Assembly (NCBI GenBank): GCA_963922415.1
Contig: CAWUIP010000048.1
Location: 1 to 22,544, forward strand
DNA from: Aliishimia sp963922415
GTDB lineage: Bacteria; Pseudomonadota; Alphaproteobacteria; Rhodobacterales; Rhodobacteraceae
Direction: 5' to 3'
DNA: 22,544 nucleotides
Of this stretch, positions 1 through 6,948 are shown piece by piece. Within the stretch, counting starts at the first letter, position 1. Each line of letters opens with the position of its first letter. The notes under the pieces are model-generated. The model was not told where the DNA came from, did not search any database, and saw only the letters and a program-made list of their open reading frames with translations. The position numbers and the translations under genes were made by a program.

Positions 1-54
1 CGCGAAGGCGGCCGCACCGTCGGCGCTGGCGTCGTTTCAAAAATCATCGAGTGA
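1..54 (+). CDS. tuf: Elongation factor Tu, C-terminal 17 residues (partial)
   Basis: Frame 1 from the first base reads REGGRTVGAGVVSKIIE followed by TGA. This is the characteristic end of bacterial EF-Tu (domain 3, ending in GRTVGAGVVSKI). EF-Tu delivers aminoacyl-tRNA to the ribosome as a GTP complex. Only the end is inside the window; the rest lies upstream. Its position directly before rpsJ matches the usual str operon (rpsL-rpsG-fusA-tuf) feeding into S10. The stop codon is embedded in a perfect inverted repeat (36-62). Identification is firm despite the short length, because both the residues and the gene order agree. Confidence 0.9.
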   Translation, partial: REGGRTVGAGVVSKIIE

Positions 55-62
55 TTTTTGAA
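36..62 (+). terminator. Palindrome across the tuf stop codon, possible terminator or processing hairpin
   Basis: An 11-base perfect inverted repeat (TTCAAAAATCA at 36-46, TGATTTTTGAA at 52-62) encloses a 5-base loop and contains the last codons and the TGA of tuf. No U-tract follows the stem, although the 3' arm itself contains five T. It could be a weak terminator between tuf and rpsJ, an mRNA 3' end stabiliser or a processing site. The inverted repeat is seen directly; its function is inferred. Confidence 0.45.
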
Positions 63-157
63 GCGGTGGGTTTGGCTGCGGCAGTCGTCTTTCGCAGAAA
101 GGCGATGAAAGCAACAAGCCCACACGACTGAACAAGGGTGCCAACCACCCATCGGCG

Positions 158-183
158 CCCCGGATTTTTCCAAAAAATCCGGG
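158..183 (+). promoter_or_regulatory. Hairpin in the rpsJ leader
   Basis: CCCGGATTTTT (158-168) pairs with AAAAATCCGGG (173-183) across a 4-base loop. It lies in the 216-base tuf-rpsJ gap, about 90 bases before rpsJ. A second pairing in the same leader joins GTGGGTTTG (66-74) and CAAGCCCAC (116-124) with one G-U pair. No terminal U-run follows either stem. A regulatory or processing element in the S10 leader is plausible. The same CCCGGA/TCCGGG stem base occurs before rplB (6852-6867). Confidence 0.4.
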
Positions 184-270
184 ACCCCAAAACAAAACAA
201 GGTGCGATGAAAGGCGACAATACGGCCGCTTTTCCTCTCCACTGGAACCCGTTTAAGGGACAACAGACCA

Positions 271-591
271 ATGGCCATTCAAAGCCAAAACATTCGGATC
301 CGCCTGAAGGCGTTCGATTACCGGGTGCTGGACGCCAGCACGCAGGAAATCGTCAACACCGCCAAGCGGACGGGCGCCTCTGTGCGCGGCCCGATCCCGT
401 TGCCGAACAAGATCGAAAAGTTCACTGTTCTGCGCGGCCCGCACGTCGACAAGAAATCCCGTGACCAGTTCGAAATCCGCACGCACAAGCGCCTGCTGGA
501 TATTGTTGATCCGACCCCTCAGACCGTGGACGCGCTGATGAAGCTCGACCTTGCGGCTGGTGTGGATGTCGAGATCAAGCTGCAAACATAA
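271..591 (+). CDS. rpsJ: 30S ribosomal protein S10
   Basis: The 106-residue product contains S10 signatures such as IRIRLKAFDYRVLD, AKRTGASVRGPIPLP and IRTHKRLLDIVDPT, and ends in MKLDLAAGVDVEIKL. S10 lies in the head of the small subunit; in the NusA/NusB/NusE antitermination complex it is also known as NusE. The length is close to the 102-103 residues usual for the family. The ATG at 271 follows AAGGGA at 256-261. It is the first gene of the S10 segment, with rplC 21 bases after its stop. The leader carries two hairpins and no promoter I could recognise with confidence, so read-through from tuf is possible. Confidence 0.98.
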   Translation: MAIQSQNIRIRLKAFDYRVLDASTQEIVNTAKRTGASVRGPIPLPNKIEKFTVLRGPHVDKKSRDQFEIRTHKRLLDIVDPTPQTVDALMKLDLAAGVDVEIKLQT

Positions 592-612
592 GCCTGAGGG
601 AGGGTGACCAAC

Positions 613-1350
613 ATGTTACGCTCTGGCGTGATTGCAAAGAAGGTGGGGATGACCCGCCTGTTCATGGAAGACGGCAAGCAGATCCCTGTGACCGTTCTTC
701 AACTCGATAAGCTGCAGGTTGTTGCACAGCGCACGCCTGAAAAAGACGGCTACACAGCTGTTCAATTGGGCGCAGGTTCTGCGAAGGTCAAACGTGTCTC
801 CAAGCAGATGCGCGGCCATTTCGCCGCCGCCAAGGTGGAGCCCAAGCGCAAGCTTGCGGAGTTCCGCGTTGACCCGGAAAACATGATCGAAGTCGGCGAA
901 GAGATCTCTGCAGATCACTACTTCGCAGGTCAGTTCGTGGACGTTGCGGGCACATCCATCGGTAAAGGCTTTGCCGGTGCGATGAAGCGCCACAACTTCG
1001 GCGGTCTGCGTGCCTCGCACGGTGTGTCGATCAGCCACCGCTCGCACGGCTCTACGGGTCAGTGTCAGGATCCCGGTAAGGTTTTCAAAGGCAAGAAAAT
1101 GGCCGGTCACATGGGGGCCGCCCGCGTGACCACGCAGAACTTGCAAGTTGTCAAAACCGACACCGATCGCGGCCTGATCATGGTCAAAGGGGCTGTTCCA
1201 GGCTCCAAGGGCGGTTGGGTGACGATCAAGGATGCGGTCAAGAAGCCGTTCCCGTCGGAAGCTCCGTTGCCTGCAGCACTGAAAAAGGCGGATGCCCCGG
1301 CAGCGGATGCGCCGGTCGAAGAGGCGCCCGCCGAAGGAGGTGAGGCATGA
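613..1350 (+). CDS. rplC: 50S ribosomal protein L3
   Basis: L3 binds 23S rRNA early in large-subunit assembly and reaches towards the peptidyl transferase centre. The N-terminus MLRSGVIAKKVGMTRLF and the central loop SHGVSISHRSHGSTGQCQDPG with PGKVFKGKKMAGHMG are diagnostic. The glutamine in GQCQDPG is the position methylated by PrmB in E. coli; whether it is modified here is not known. I chose the ATG at 613, preceded by a strong AGGGAGGG, over an in-frame GTG at 604 that lies inside that ribosome binding site. The last roughly 30 residues form an acidic Ala/Pro/Glu extension absent from E. coli L3. The stop overlaps the rplD start by four bases. Confidence 0.97.
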   Translation: MLRSGVIAKKVGMTRLFMEDGKQIPVTVLQLDKLQVVAQRTPEKDGYTAVQLGAGSAKVKRVSKQMRGHFAAAKVEPKRKLAEFRVDPENMIEVGEEISADHYFAGQFVDVAGTSIGKGFAGAMKRHNFGGLRASHGVSISHRSHGSTGQCQDPGKVFKGKKMAGHMGAARVTTQNLQVVKTDTDRGLIMVKGAVPGSKGGWVTIKDAVKKPFPSEAPLPAALKKADAPAADAPVEEAPAEGGEA

Positions 1351-1964
1351 AACTTGACGTGATCAAACTCGACGGCGGTGCGGCTGGCGAATTGGAGCTC
1401 TCTGAAGACCTGTTTGGTCTGGAGCCCCGTGCCGACATCCTGCACCGCGTGGTCCGCTGGCAGCGCAACAAAGCGCAGGCTGGCACGCATAAGGTCAAGA
1501 CACGGTCCGAGACGTCGTATTCCAAAAAGAAGATCTACCGCCAAAAGGGCACCGGTGGCGCACGCCATGGTGACCGCAACGCGCCGATCTTCCGCAAGGG
1601 TGGCATCTATAAAGGCCCAACGCCGCGCAGCCACGCCCATGACCTGCCGAAGAAATTCCGCAAGCTGGGTCTGAAGCACGCGCTGAGCGCGAAGGCCAAA
1701 GAGGGCTCTTTGGTTGTGATCGAAGCGGCTGAAGCTGAAGGCAAGACCAAGGCGCTGGCCAAGCAGGTCAAGGATCTGGGCTGGAAGCGCGCGCTGGTTA
1801 TCGACGGTGCCGAGGTCAACGAGGGCTTTGCCAAGGCAGCGGCCAACATCGACGGTCTCGACATCCTGCCGATCATGGGTGCGAACGTCTATGACATCCT
1901 GAAACGCGACACTTTGGTGATCACCAAAGCCGGTGTCGAAGCGTTGGAGGCACGTTTGAAATGA
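1347..1964 (+). CDS. rplD: 50S ribosomal protein L4
   Basis: The 205-residue protein has the L4 core: a KKIYRQKGTGGARHGDRNAPIF-type loop (around residues 57-78), which lines the exit tunnel, followed by GPTPRSHAHDLPKKFRK. The C-terminal globular part ends with NVYDILKRDTLVITKAGVEALE. In E. coli L4 also represses its own operon through the S10 leader; I see no convincing equivalent of that leader here. The ATG overlaps the rplC stop (ATGA), so translational coupling is likely. Its end overlaps rplW in the same manner. Confidence 0.98.
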   Translation: MKLDVIKLDGGAAGELELSEDLFGLEPRADILHRVVRWQRNKAQAGTHKVKTRSETSYSKKKIYRQKGTGGARHGDRNAPIFRKGGIYKGPTPRSHAHDLPKKFRKLGLKHALSAKAKEGSLVVIEAAEAEGKTKALAKQVKDLGWKRALVIDGAEVNEGFAKAAANIDGLDILPIMGANVYDILKRDTLVITKAGVEALEARLK

Positions 1965-2257
1965 ACGCCAAGGCAGAACATTACGACGTGATCCGCAAGC
2001 CGGTCATCACGGAAAAGGCGACAATGGCGTCCGAAAACGGCGCAGTTGTCTTTGAAGTCGCGATTGACGCGGCGAAGCCTCAGATCAAAGTAGCTGTCGA
2101 GGCGCTCTTTGGTGTGAAGGTCAAAGCGGTCAACACGACAATCACGAAGGGTAAGGTCAAGCGCTTCCGTGGCCGGTTGGGCAAGCGGAAAGACATCAAA
2201 AAGGCCTATGTGACCCTGGAAGAAGGCAACACAATCGACGTGACCACGGGTCTCTAA
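1961..2257 (+). CDS. rplW: 50S ribosomal protein L23
   Basis: The 98-residue protein contains KPVITEKATM near the N-terminus and VEALFGVKVKAVNTT and KGKVKRFRGRLGKRKDIKKAYVTL further on, as in bacterial L23. L23 sits at the tunnel exit and is the docking point for trigger factor and SRP. It starts within the rplD stop (ATGA overlap). It is the last gene of this ribosomal segment: a strong intrinsic terminator begins 25 bases after its stop, so rplB, normally next in the operon, must have its own transcription. Confidence 0.98.
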   Translation: MNAKAEHYDVIRKPVITEKATMASENGAVVFEVAIDAAKPQIKVAVEALFGVKVKAVNTTITKGKVKRFRGRLGKRKDIKKAYVTLEEGNTIDVTTGL

Positions 2258-2281
2258 GCCCGTCGCGTGCCGATACTTTTG

Positions 2282-2320
2282 AAGACCCCAGTCTGGCAAC
2301 AGGCTGGGGTCTTTGTTTTT
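2282..2320 (+). terminator. Intrinsic terminator after rplW
   Basis: AAGACCCCAG (2282-2291) pairs with CTGGGGTCTT (2304-2313). The stem extends inward to a GCAA tetraloop (2296-2299), giving about 14 pairs including one G-U, and TTTGTTTTT follows. This is a textbook Rho-independent terminator for the + strand. The opposite strand has no U-run after the stem, so it should not terminate the convergent gene that ends at 2320. It cuts the S10 operon between rplW and rplB. Confidence 0.9.
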
Positions 2321-3426
2321 CAAGCTGCATAGACGGCAACCGGATCGCCCAGCGACGCGTAGTCTGGCGTGACGCCAAGCCCGGGTGTGTCGCTGGCATA
2401 GAGTTTCCCGTCTTTGACTGTTGGGCCACCGATACCTGTTGATCGGGTGTTGTAGTTAAAGAGATCGGTGGAGTTGATCAGGTAGTCTTCCGGGGTCGAG
2501 GCTGCGAAATGGGCAACGGCGGCAGAGGCGATCTCGCCGCCCCAGGTGTCTTCGGACACGACGGGAATTCGGTTTTCAACGAGGTAGTCGCGCACGGCGC
2601 GCGCTTTGTTCAACCCGCCGAGGTTGGAGATTTTCAGACAGCAGATTTCAGCCCCGCGGTCTTGGACGATCCGCTGGGCGGCGTGCATCCCCGTGACGCA
2701 TTCGTCGAGCTTCATGGGTTGGGCGATGTGGCGGCGGACCTGTTGGCATTCTTCGTAGGTGCGGCAGGGCTGTTCAAAGATGTAGTCAAGATCGCGGGTG
2801 GCGCGTGCAACTCGGATTGCAGCGTCTACGCGCCAGCCTTGGTTCGCATCCGCCATCGCCTTTTCCCCTGGTTTCAAAAGCGGCACGGTCGCCTTGATCC
2901 GTTCGATATCCGTTTCCCAATCGGCGCCGACCTTGATCTGAAACTGCCGATAGCCTGCGGCGCGGTGCTGGTCGAGTTCAGCGGTCGTCTCGGCCACTGA
3001 CTTTTGCGGTGCCACGCGGTACATCGGCGCGCCATCCGTCAGCTTCCCGCCTAGCAGCATCCAAACCGGCAGTTCGCAGGACTGCCCCAGAATGTCATAG
3101 CAAGCGGCGATGATCGGCGCCTTGGCATAGCCGTGCCCCTGCACCGTTGCGTCCATCGTCCAGTCAATCGCCGCAATCTGGCGCGGGTCCTGGCCCATCA
3201 GATGCGGCACCATCAGCCGTCCGGTCGCCGCGACTCCTTCGGAATGCGCCACCATGTAGTTTTCACCGCAAGGCGTGAACTCGCCACATCCCGACAAGCC
3301 GCAGGCGGTTTCGATCACAACCACGGTCGCGCGCGCCTGGGTTATGCCGTTCCCCGCCCCCCAGTGATAGGTGCCGCCAACATATGGCAGATCGGTTTGG
3401 TAGTAGCTGATCTTGGCAATCTTCAT
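2320..3426 (-). CDS. Mandelate racemase / muconate lactonizing enzyme family protein (enolase superfamily)
   Basis: The 368-residue protein has an N-terminal capping domain (1-125) and a barrel with the metal ligands of this family: D193 in MADANQGW, E218 in YIFEQPC and D241 in KLDECVTG. Candidate acid-base lysines are K165 (FQIKVG) and K265 (LKISNLGG). Lysines on both faces of the barrel are typical of racemase, epimerase and dehydratase members. The pattern resembles hydroxyproline or proline-betaine epimerases and cis-3-hydroxyproline dehydratases, but the substrate cannot be read from sequence. The start at 3426 (MKIAKISYY) is preferred over an upstream in-frame start because it follows GGAAAGAG and matches the family N-terminus. 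The gene is convergent with rplW and divergent from the cold-shock gene. Confidence 0.88.
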   Translation of the reverse strand: MKIAKISYYQTDLPYVGGTYHWGAGNGITQARATVVVIETACGLSGCGEFTPCGENYMVAHSEGVAATGRLMVPHLMGQDPRQIAAIDWTMDATVQGHGYAKAPIIAACYDILGQSCELPVWMLLGGKLTDGAPMYRVAPQKSVAETTAELDQHRAAGYRQFQIKVGADWETDIERIKATVPLLKPGEKAMADANQGWRVDAAIRVARATRDLDYIFEQPCRTYEECQQVRRHIAQPMKLDECVTGMHAAQRIVQDRGAEICCLKISNLGGLNKARAVRDYLVENRIPVVSEDTWGGEIASAAVAHFAASTPEDYLINSTDLFNYNTRSTGIGGPTVKDGKLYASDTPGLGVTPDYASLGDPVAVYAA

Positions 3427-3794
3427 CGGGCTCTTTCCACGGCGACGTCTGCGCATGTCTCGAAACTATTGACCCGTTGCGCGGCGCGTCCTGCCCGGCA
3501 GCGACATGTGCGCGGATCAATCCCGACGCCTCTTGGGCGGTTTTGTCAGACCTGTGCGCCCGGTTGCTGCGACGCAGCGTTTTGGGACGCGTGTCTCAAA
3601 AATTGAGCATTTCTTTGCAAAAGCCGCCGCATTGAAGCTTGACGAGTCGGGGGTCAGACCTCATATCCCCCTTGCTACGTTACCCCATCCGATCCCTAGA
3701 CTCCGTTTTGGCGGTTGGCTCTCGATCTTGGCCTAACTACGCCGTGCTACCGCATTCTGCGGGTAGTATATTGAAAACACAAGGAGACTACGGG
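3427..3794. other. Divergent intergenic region with a possible cold-shock promoter
   Basis: These 368 bases separate the enolase-superfamily gene (- strand) from the cold-shock gene (+ strand). I see no convincing coding sequence. TTGACG at 3639-3644 and CATATC at 3662-3667 are 17 bases apart. If used, they would give the cold-shock mRNA a 5' leader of roughly 120 bases, a known feature of cspA-type mRNAs. A TATATT at 3767-3772 lies too close to the start codon to be a clear promoter. No promoter was recognised for the - strand gene. Confidence 0.35.
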
Positions 3795-4001
3795 ATGGCC
3801 ACTGGCACCGTAAAATGGTTCAACACTGACAAAGGCTACGGCTTTATCGCGCCTGAAGGCGGCGGCAAGGACGTTTTCGTTCACATCTCGGCGGTTGAGC
3901 GTTCGGGCCTGACTGGGCTCGCCGACAACCAAAAGGTCGAGTTTGAGCTGCAAGCCGGCCGTGACGGTCGCGAAAGCGCGGTTGACCTAAAGCTGCTCTG
4001 A
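3795..4001 (+). CDS. Cold-shock protein, CspA family
   Basis: The 68-residue protein is a single cold-shock domain. It starts MATGTVKWFNTDKGYGFI, containing RNP1 (KGYGFI), followed by RNP2 (DVFVHIS). These motifs bind single-stranded RNA or DNA, and family members act as RNA chaperones. The length matches the 65-70 residues usual for the family. The ATG at 3795 follows AAGGAG at 3781-3786, so longer in-frame extensions upstream can be dismissed. It has its own terminator candidate at 4032-4062 and therefore looks monocistronic. Which paralogue it is (cspA, cspE and so on) cannot be told. Confidence 0.95.
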   Translation: MATGTVKWFNTDKGYGFIAPEGGGKDVFVHISAVERSGLTGLADNQKVEFELQAGRDGRESAVDLKLL

Positions 4002-4031
4002 CCCGGTTCAGAGCGTTTTTGACCGAATTTC

Positions 4032-4062
4032 AAGGGTGCGTTTTGACCAAGCGCGCCCTTTT
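4032..4062 (+). terminator. Probable terminator of the cold-shock gene
   Basis: AAGGGTGCG (4032-4040) pairs with CGCGCCCTT (4052-4060), nine pairs including one G-U, across an 11-base loop. A short run of T (4059-4062) follows. The site is 30 bases after the cold-shock stop. The U-run is short, so termination may be partial. Confidence 0.6.
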
Positions 4063-4202
4063 GCACTTGCAACTCGCCATCTGTGCGCCGAGGCTGCCAC
4101 CCGGGGGTGGAGTGACGCACGGCCAAGGCAAGGCGGGCTGTAGACAGACGCGCAATCCTCTCCATCCAAGCGCTTGCATCCAAGGGGAGGGGCTGCACGT
4201 CC

Positions 4203-4709
4203 ATGAACATAGACAAGAAAATTGCGGATGATCTGGTTGCGAATGATGTGACATTCGTAACGACCGTGCCGTGTAAACAGTTGGCCGGGGTGATTGACGA
4301 GGTCGAGACCCGGGACGAGATCTTTCACATTCCGTCGAACAAAGAAGACGAAGGCATGGGGCTCTGTGCGGGTGCGTGGATGGGCGGCAAGCGTCCGGCC
4401 ATCATCATGCAGAACACCGCGATTGGGGTGACCATCAACACGCTTGCGACGTTGATCCAGTATTACCGCATGCCGCTGCCGATGATCATTTCCTATCGCG
4501 GCGAGTTGCGTGAACCGGTCGCCTGCCAGGTCGAGATGGCGGTGCACACCAAGGCGCTGCTGGCGCAGATGGCCATCCCAACCTACCATTTCCATTGGCA
4601 AAAAGATGTGGAGGAGTTCGACAACATCCTCAAATACACCTTCATGTGCAACAAGCCCGTGGCGATCCTGACCGACGCGAATTTCTGGGGAGGCTATGGC
4701 GACCAATGA
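4203..4709 (+). CDS. comD: Sulfopyruvate decarboxylase, alpha subunit (ThDP enzyme N-terminal half)
   Basis: The 168-residue protein resembles ComD, the pyrimidine-binding half of a thiamine-diphosphate decarboxylase. It has a short strand ending TTVPCKQLAGVID, then HIPSNKEDEGMGLCAGAWMGGK, where E48 is the probable cofactor-activating glutamate. QNTAIGVTINTL and MIISYRGELREP follow. With ComE it should convert sulfopyruvate to sulfoacetaldehyde and CO2. In marine roseobacters this step is known from sulfolactate breakdown; in methanogens it belongs to coenzyme M synthesis. Phosphonopyruvate decarboxylase is the main alternative. AGGGGAGG lies about 14 bases before the ATG. No xsc, suyAB or slc genes are in view. 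Confidence 0.78.
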   Translation: MNIDKKIADDLVANDVTFVTTVPCKQLAGVIDEVETRDEIFHIPSNKEDEGMGLCAGAWMGGKRPAIIMQNTAIGVTINTLATLIQYYRMPLPMIISYRGELREPVACQVEMAVHTKALLAQMAIPTYHFHWQKDVEEFDNILKYTFMCNKPVAILTDANFWGGYGDQ

Positions 4710-5260
4710 TCCGTTCTGAAATCCTTAAAGAGATTGCCCCTATCCTGCGCGACCAGTTGGTGGTGTGTAACATCGGGATCCCGAGCCAGGAATTGCATGC
4801 GATTGATGACCAGCCGACCAACTTTTACATGTTGGGCACCATGGGGCTCGCGTCTTCGATTGGGCTGGGTCTGGCGCTGGCGCAGCCGAAGCCGGTGATT
4901 GTGATTGATGGCGACGGGTCGGTGCTGACCAATCTCGGGACGCTGCCCACCATCGCGAACAATGTGGCCGACAACTACATCCTGATGATCATCGACAATG
5001 GCTCTTACGGGTCGACCGGGGATCAGCCGACCTATACCGGCAAGAAGACCTCGCTCGCGGGCATGGCGCGCGCGGCGGGGTGTGAGAATGTCGTGGAAGT
5101 TCAGGACGTTGATACCGGCCCCGCGCTGGAGGCGGCGCTGGCGTCCGGGCAGATGACGATCATGGTCGTGAAATGCGACAGCGGCAACGCAAAGAACCCC
5201 GTTATCACGATGGACCCCGTCGTCATCCGCGACCGGTTCATGAAGGCGGTGGCGGAATAA
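4706..5260 (+). CDS. comE: Sulfopyruvate decarboxylase, beta subunit (ThDP-binding half)
   Basis: The 184-residue protein carries the ThDP/Mg motif: GDGS at residues 69-72 followed by DNGSYGSTGDQ at 97-107, where D70 and N98 are the expected metal ligands. The segment NFYMLGTMGLASSIGLGLAL is the conserved helix before it. The start at 4706 overlaps the comD stop (ATGA) with a GGGGAGG upstream, so the two subunits are translationally coupled and presumably form one heteromeric enzyme. The longer in-frame extension into comD is an artefact. As for ComD, phosphonopyruvate decarboxylase is the alternative. Confidence 0.8.
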   Translation: MIRSEILKEIAPILRDQLVVCNIGIPSQELHAIDDQPTNFYMLGTMGLASSIGLGLALAQPKPVIVIDGDGSVLTNLGTLPTIANNVADNYILMIIDNGSYGSTGDQPTYTGKKTSLAGMARAAGCENVVEVQDVDTGPALEAALASGQMTIMVVKCDSGNAKNPVITMDPVVIRDRFMKAVAE

Positions 5261-5283
5261 GCTGGCCACACGCAGGACCAAGC

Positions 5284-5317
5284 GGCGCGGCGGGTTAACT
5301 TTTACCCCTGCCGCGCC
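5284..5317 (+). terminator. Strong GC-rich hairpin after comE
   Basis: GGCGCGGC (5284-5291) pairs with GCCGCGCC (5310-5317), and GGG/CCC extends the stem after a small bulge. There is no U-run afterwards (TATGTC follows), so it is not a canonical intrinsic terminator. It may end the comDE transcript partially or protect its 3' end. Confidence 0.4.
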
Positions 5318-5343
5318 TATGTCAGGTCCAAACGACACAACAC

Positions 5344-5724
5344 GTGAGAGCAGTCTTGAGAAACGCGGCGCTAATGCTGGGCATTATTGGTGGATTGATC
5401 GCGATGGTCGTGGGCTTTTTTGGCTTTGGCTATACCGAAGTGGTGCGCGCCCATGCAGGCGTCGGCGAGGTCCTGGGCACGTTCGAAAACGAAGAGCTTA
5501 TCCGCATCGCCAGCTTTGTCGCTCCGTTGCTGGCCATCGCAGGCGGCGCAATGGCACGGATGCGCGCGCTGTGGGGCGGGGTGCTGCTCCTGCTGTCCGC
5601 AGCCCTGATGTACTACGCCTTCGGTTTCGGCGTCTTCACCATGTTCCCCATCGGTTTCTGTGCCCTAGGCGGTGTGCTGGCGCTGGCCGCTGGAAAACCG
5701 GATGAGGCGAAGGCGCATTTTTGA
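5344..5724 (+). CDS. Small four-helix membrane protein, unknown function (DUF4064-like pattern)
   Basis: The 126-residue product is almost entirely hydrophobic, with four predicted membrane segments at about 8-30, 54-71, 76-92 and 97-116. A soluble loop containing ENEE (48-51) joins the first two. The glycine-rich first helix starting MLGIIGGLI and the spacing recall small DUF4064-type proteins; this is a resemblance judged by eye. The GTG at 5344 gives a positively charged N-terminus (R2, R6); an ATG at 5374 is an alternative. Neither has a clear ribosome binding site. It lies 83 bases after comE on the same strand. No function is assigned. Confidence 0.65.
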   Translation: MRAVLRNAALMLGIIGGLIAMVVGFFGFGYTEVVRAHAGVGEVLGTFENEELIRIASFVAPLLAIAGGAMARMRALWGGVLLLLSAALMYYAFGFGVFTMFPIGFCALGGVLALAAGKPDEAKAHF

Positions 5725-5819
5725 TCACATCCTTGCCTTGATAGATGTTTGTTGTGGGTTATGCTCGTGTTCTATGGTCAGAGAATTGAGTGATAACATG
5801 AAACCGGCGGGCAAATCCA

Positions 5820-6728
5820 ATGAGCAAAGACGAACCGGGTAACTCTGGGGCGATACCTAGACTGGAAAACAAAATCAATACGGGTCAGCTTATTCCTTGG
5901 GTGGTCGGATTTGTTTTAGCCGCTATAGGTGCTATAATTTTCGTATATGCTGAATATGATGATTTAAGAGACCGAATAAGCAATCTTGAGCGTTCAAATG
6001 GTGGACTTGATGCAGCATCGGTTGCCAGTGAGCTTGTGGCCAATCATCTGGATGAAATTCGTAACACGGTGGGCGGCGAACCCAGTGCAACTTTAGAAAA
6101 CAGCGAGTTCGAAGAACGTGTGAAAGAAATCGTGCTCAGAGCAATTACGGAAGATCCGGAGAAGTTTCGGGGGCCCCAGGGATATCCGGGTGATGGTCGG
6201 GTAAGGTTTATTGTTTACCCGCTAAGGGAGCCAGATTTCAAAGTTGTCAAAGTGGATCGCTTACCTTTGCGGCGTGGCGACAAAGAGACCTTCCTTGTTC
6301 GCAAGGATGTCACTTTTGGCGATTGTGACATTGGAAATCCGGCGAAACGTGTCCTCCACTTTCAGGCCCCTTCGGCGATAACCGAGCGCGGTATATGCAA
6401 TGCAAATTTTGGATTAATTGAGGCAAAACATGACGACTTGCTTGCGATCCAGGATATTTCTTCCAAGTTTCGATTTGAACATCCAATACTTGAGCAGCGC
6501 ATCGATGTCGGCGGACAGTATGCCGGAAATGAGTTCCCGCTGCATTGGACTTTTGAAAATGGAGTCGGGGGTCCTCCTGTCGAAGTAGAAATGGTCCCAG
6601 GGGACATAGTTCGAGTTTTTGATCGAACCGGTAAATCACTCAGCTTTCGATTTATGCGCTACTACATGCGGAAGCACGGCTTGTCGGCAAGGTTCGAACT
6701 TTCACAAGTTATATTGGAAATGGAATAA
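5820..6728 (+). CDS. Single-pass membrane protein with a large C-terminal domain, unknown function
   Basis: I do not recognise this 302-residue protein. It has a short cytoplasmic N-terminus, one membrane helix at about 22-44 (WVVGFVLAAIGAIIFVYAEY), a charged possibly helical stretch (46-60) and a two-triplet collagen-like patch GPQGYPGDG (118-126). A predicted beta-rich domain follows to the end. The only two cysteines, C169 and C193, lie in this outer domain and could form a disulfide. Acidic residues after the helix suggest the C-terminus faces the periplasm. Its DNA is clearly AT-richer than its neighbours and no strong ribosome binding site precedes the ATG, consistent with recent acquisition. 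Confidence 0.72.
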   Translation: MSKDEPGNSGAIPRLENKINTGQLIPWVVGFVLAAIGAIIFVYAEYDDLRDRISNLERSNGGLDAASVASELVANHLDEIRNTVGGEPSATLENSEFEERVKEIVLRAITEDPEKFRGPQGYPGDGRVRFIVYPLREPDFKVVKVDRLPLRRGDKETFLVRKDVTFGDCDIGNPAKRVLHFQAPSAITERGICNANFGLIEAKHDDLLAIQDISSKFRFEHPILEQRIDVGGQYAGNEFPLHWTFENGVGGPPVEVEMVPGDIVRVFDRTGKSLSFRFMRYYMRKHGLSARFELSQVILEME

Positions 6729-6805
6729 TCTGACCGAATGCTGATGAGTCGTTTTTTGGAGTTGGTTGTTCGTATGTGCAGCACAATTCCGGTGTCTGTA
6801 TACTC

Positions 6806-6834
6806 TTGACCCCAATTCAGATAGTCCTTAAACG
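6806..6834 (+). promoter_or_regulatory. Candidate promoter for the rplB segment
   Basis: TTGACC (6806-6811) and TAAACG (6829-6834) are separated by 17 bases, 115 bases before rplB. The -35 is good and the -10 poor. A TATACT at 6799-6804 is a better -10 but lacks a good -35. Some promoter is needed in this 220-base gap, because the upstream ribosomal segment ends in a terminator. Confidence 0.4.
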
Positions 6835-6851
6835 ACCTCATCCGCAGAAGC

Positions 6852-6867
6852 CCCGGATTCGTCCGGG
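6852..6867 (+). promoter_or_regulatory. UUCG-tetraloop hairpin in the rplB leader
   Basis: CCCGGA (6852-6857) and TCCGGG (6862-6867) enclose a TTCG loop, an exceptionally stable RNA tetraloop. It lies about 80 bases before rplB and just downstream of the candidate promoter. The stem base matches the hairpin before rpsJ (158-183). There is no U-run (GTCGTTTGCG follows), so it is probably not a terminator. Confidence 0.45.
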
Positions 6868-6948
6868 TCGTTTGCGTTTGGCACCTACGGGGGCCTTCAA
6901 CCCATAGCGGGCCAGACCCGCCAGCAATAGCAAACGGAAGACAGTAAC

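Noticed and set aside
3639..3794. In-frame extension of the cold-shock protein to 120 residues.
   Set aside because: The upstream part has no family similarity, while a perfect AAGGAG precedes the ATG at 3795, which begins the canonical domain.
4097..4110. Palindrome CCACCCGGGGGTGG before comD, considered as an operator.
   Set aside because: Short and GC-rich with a two-base centre, no second copy and no adjacent regulator gene; chance is likely in this composition.
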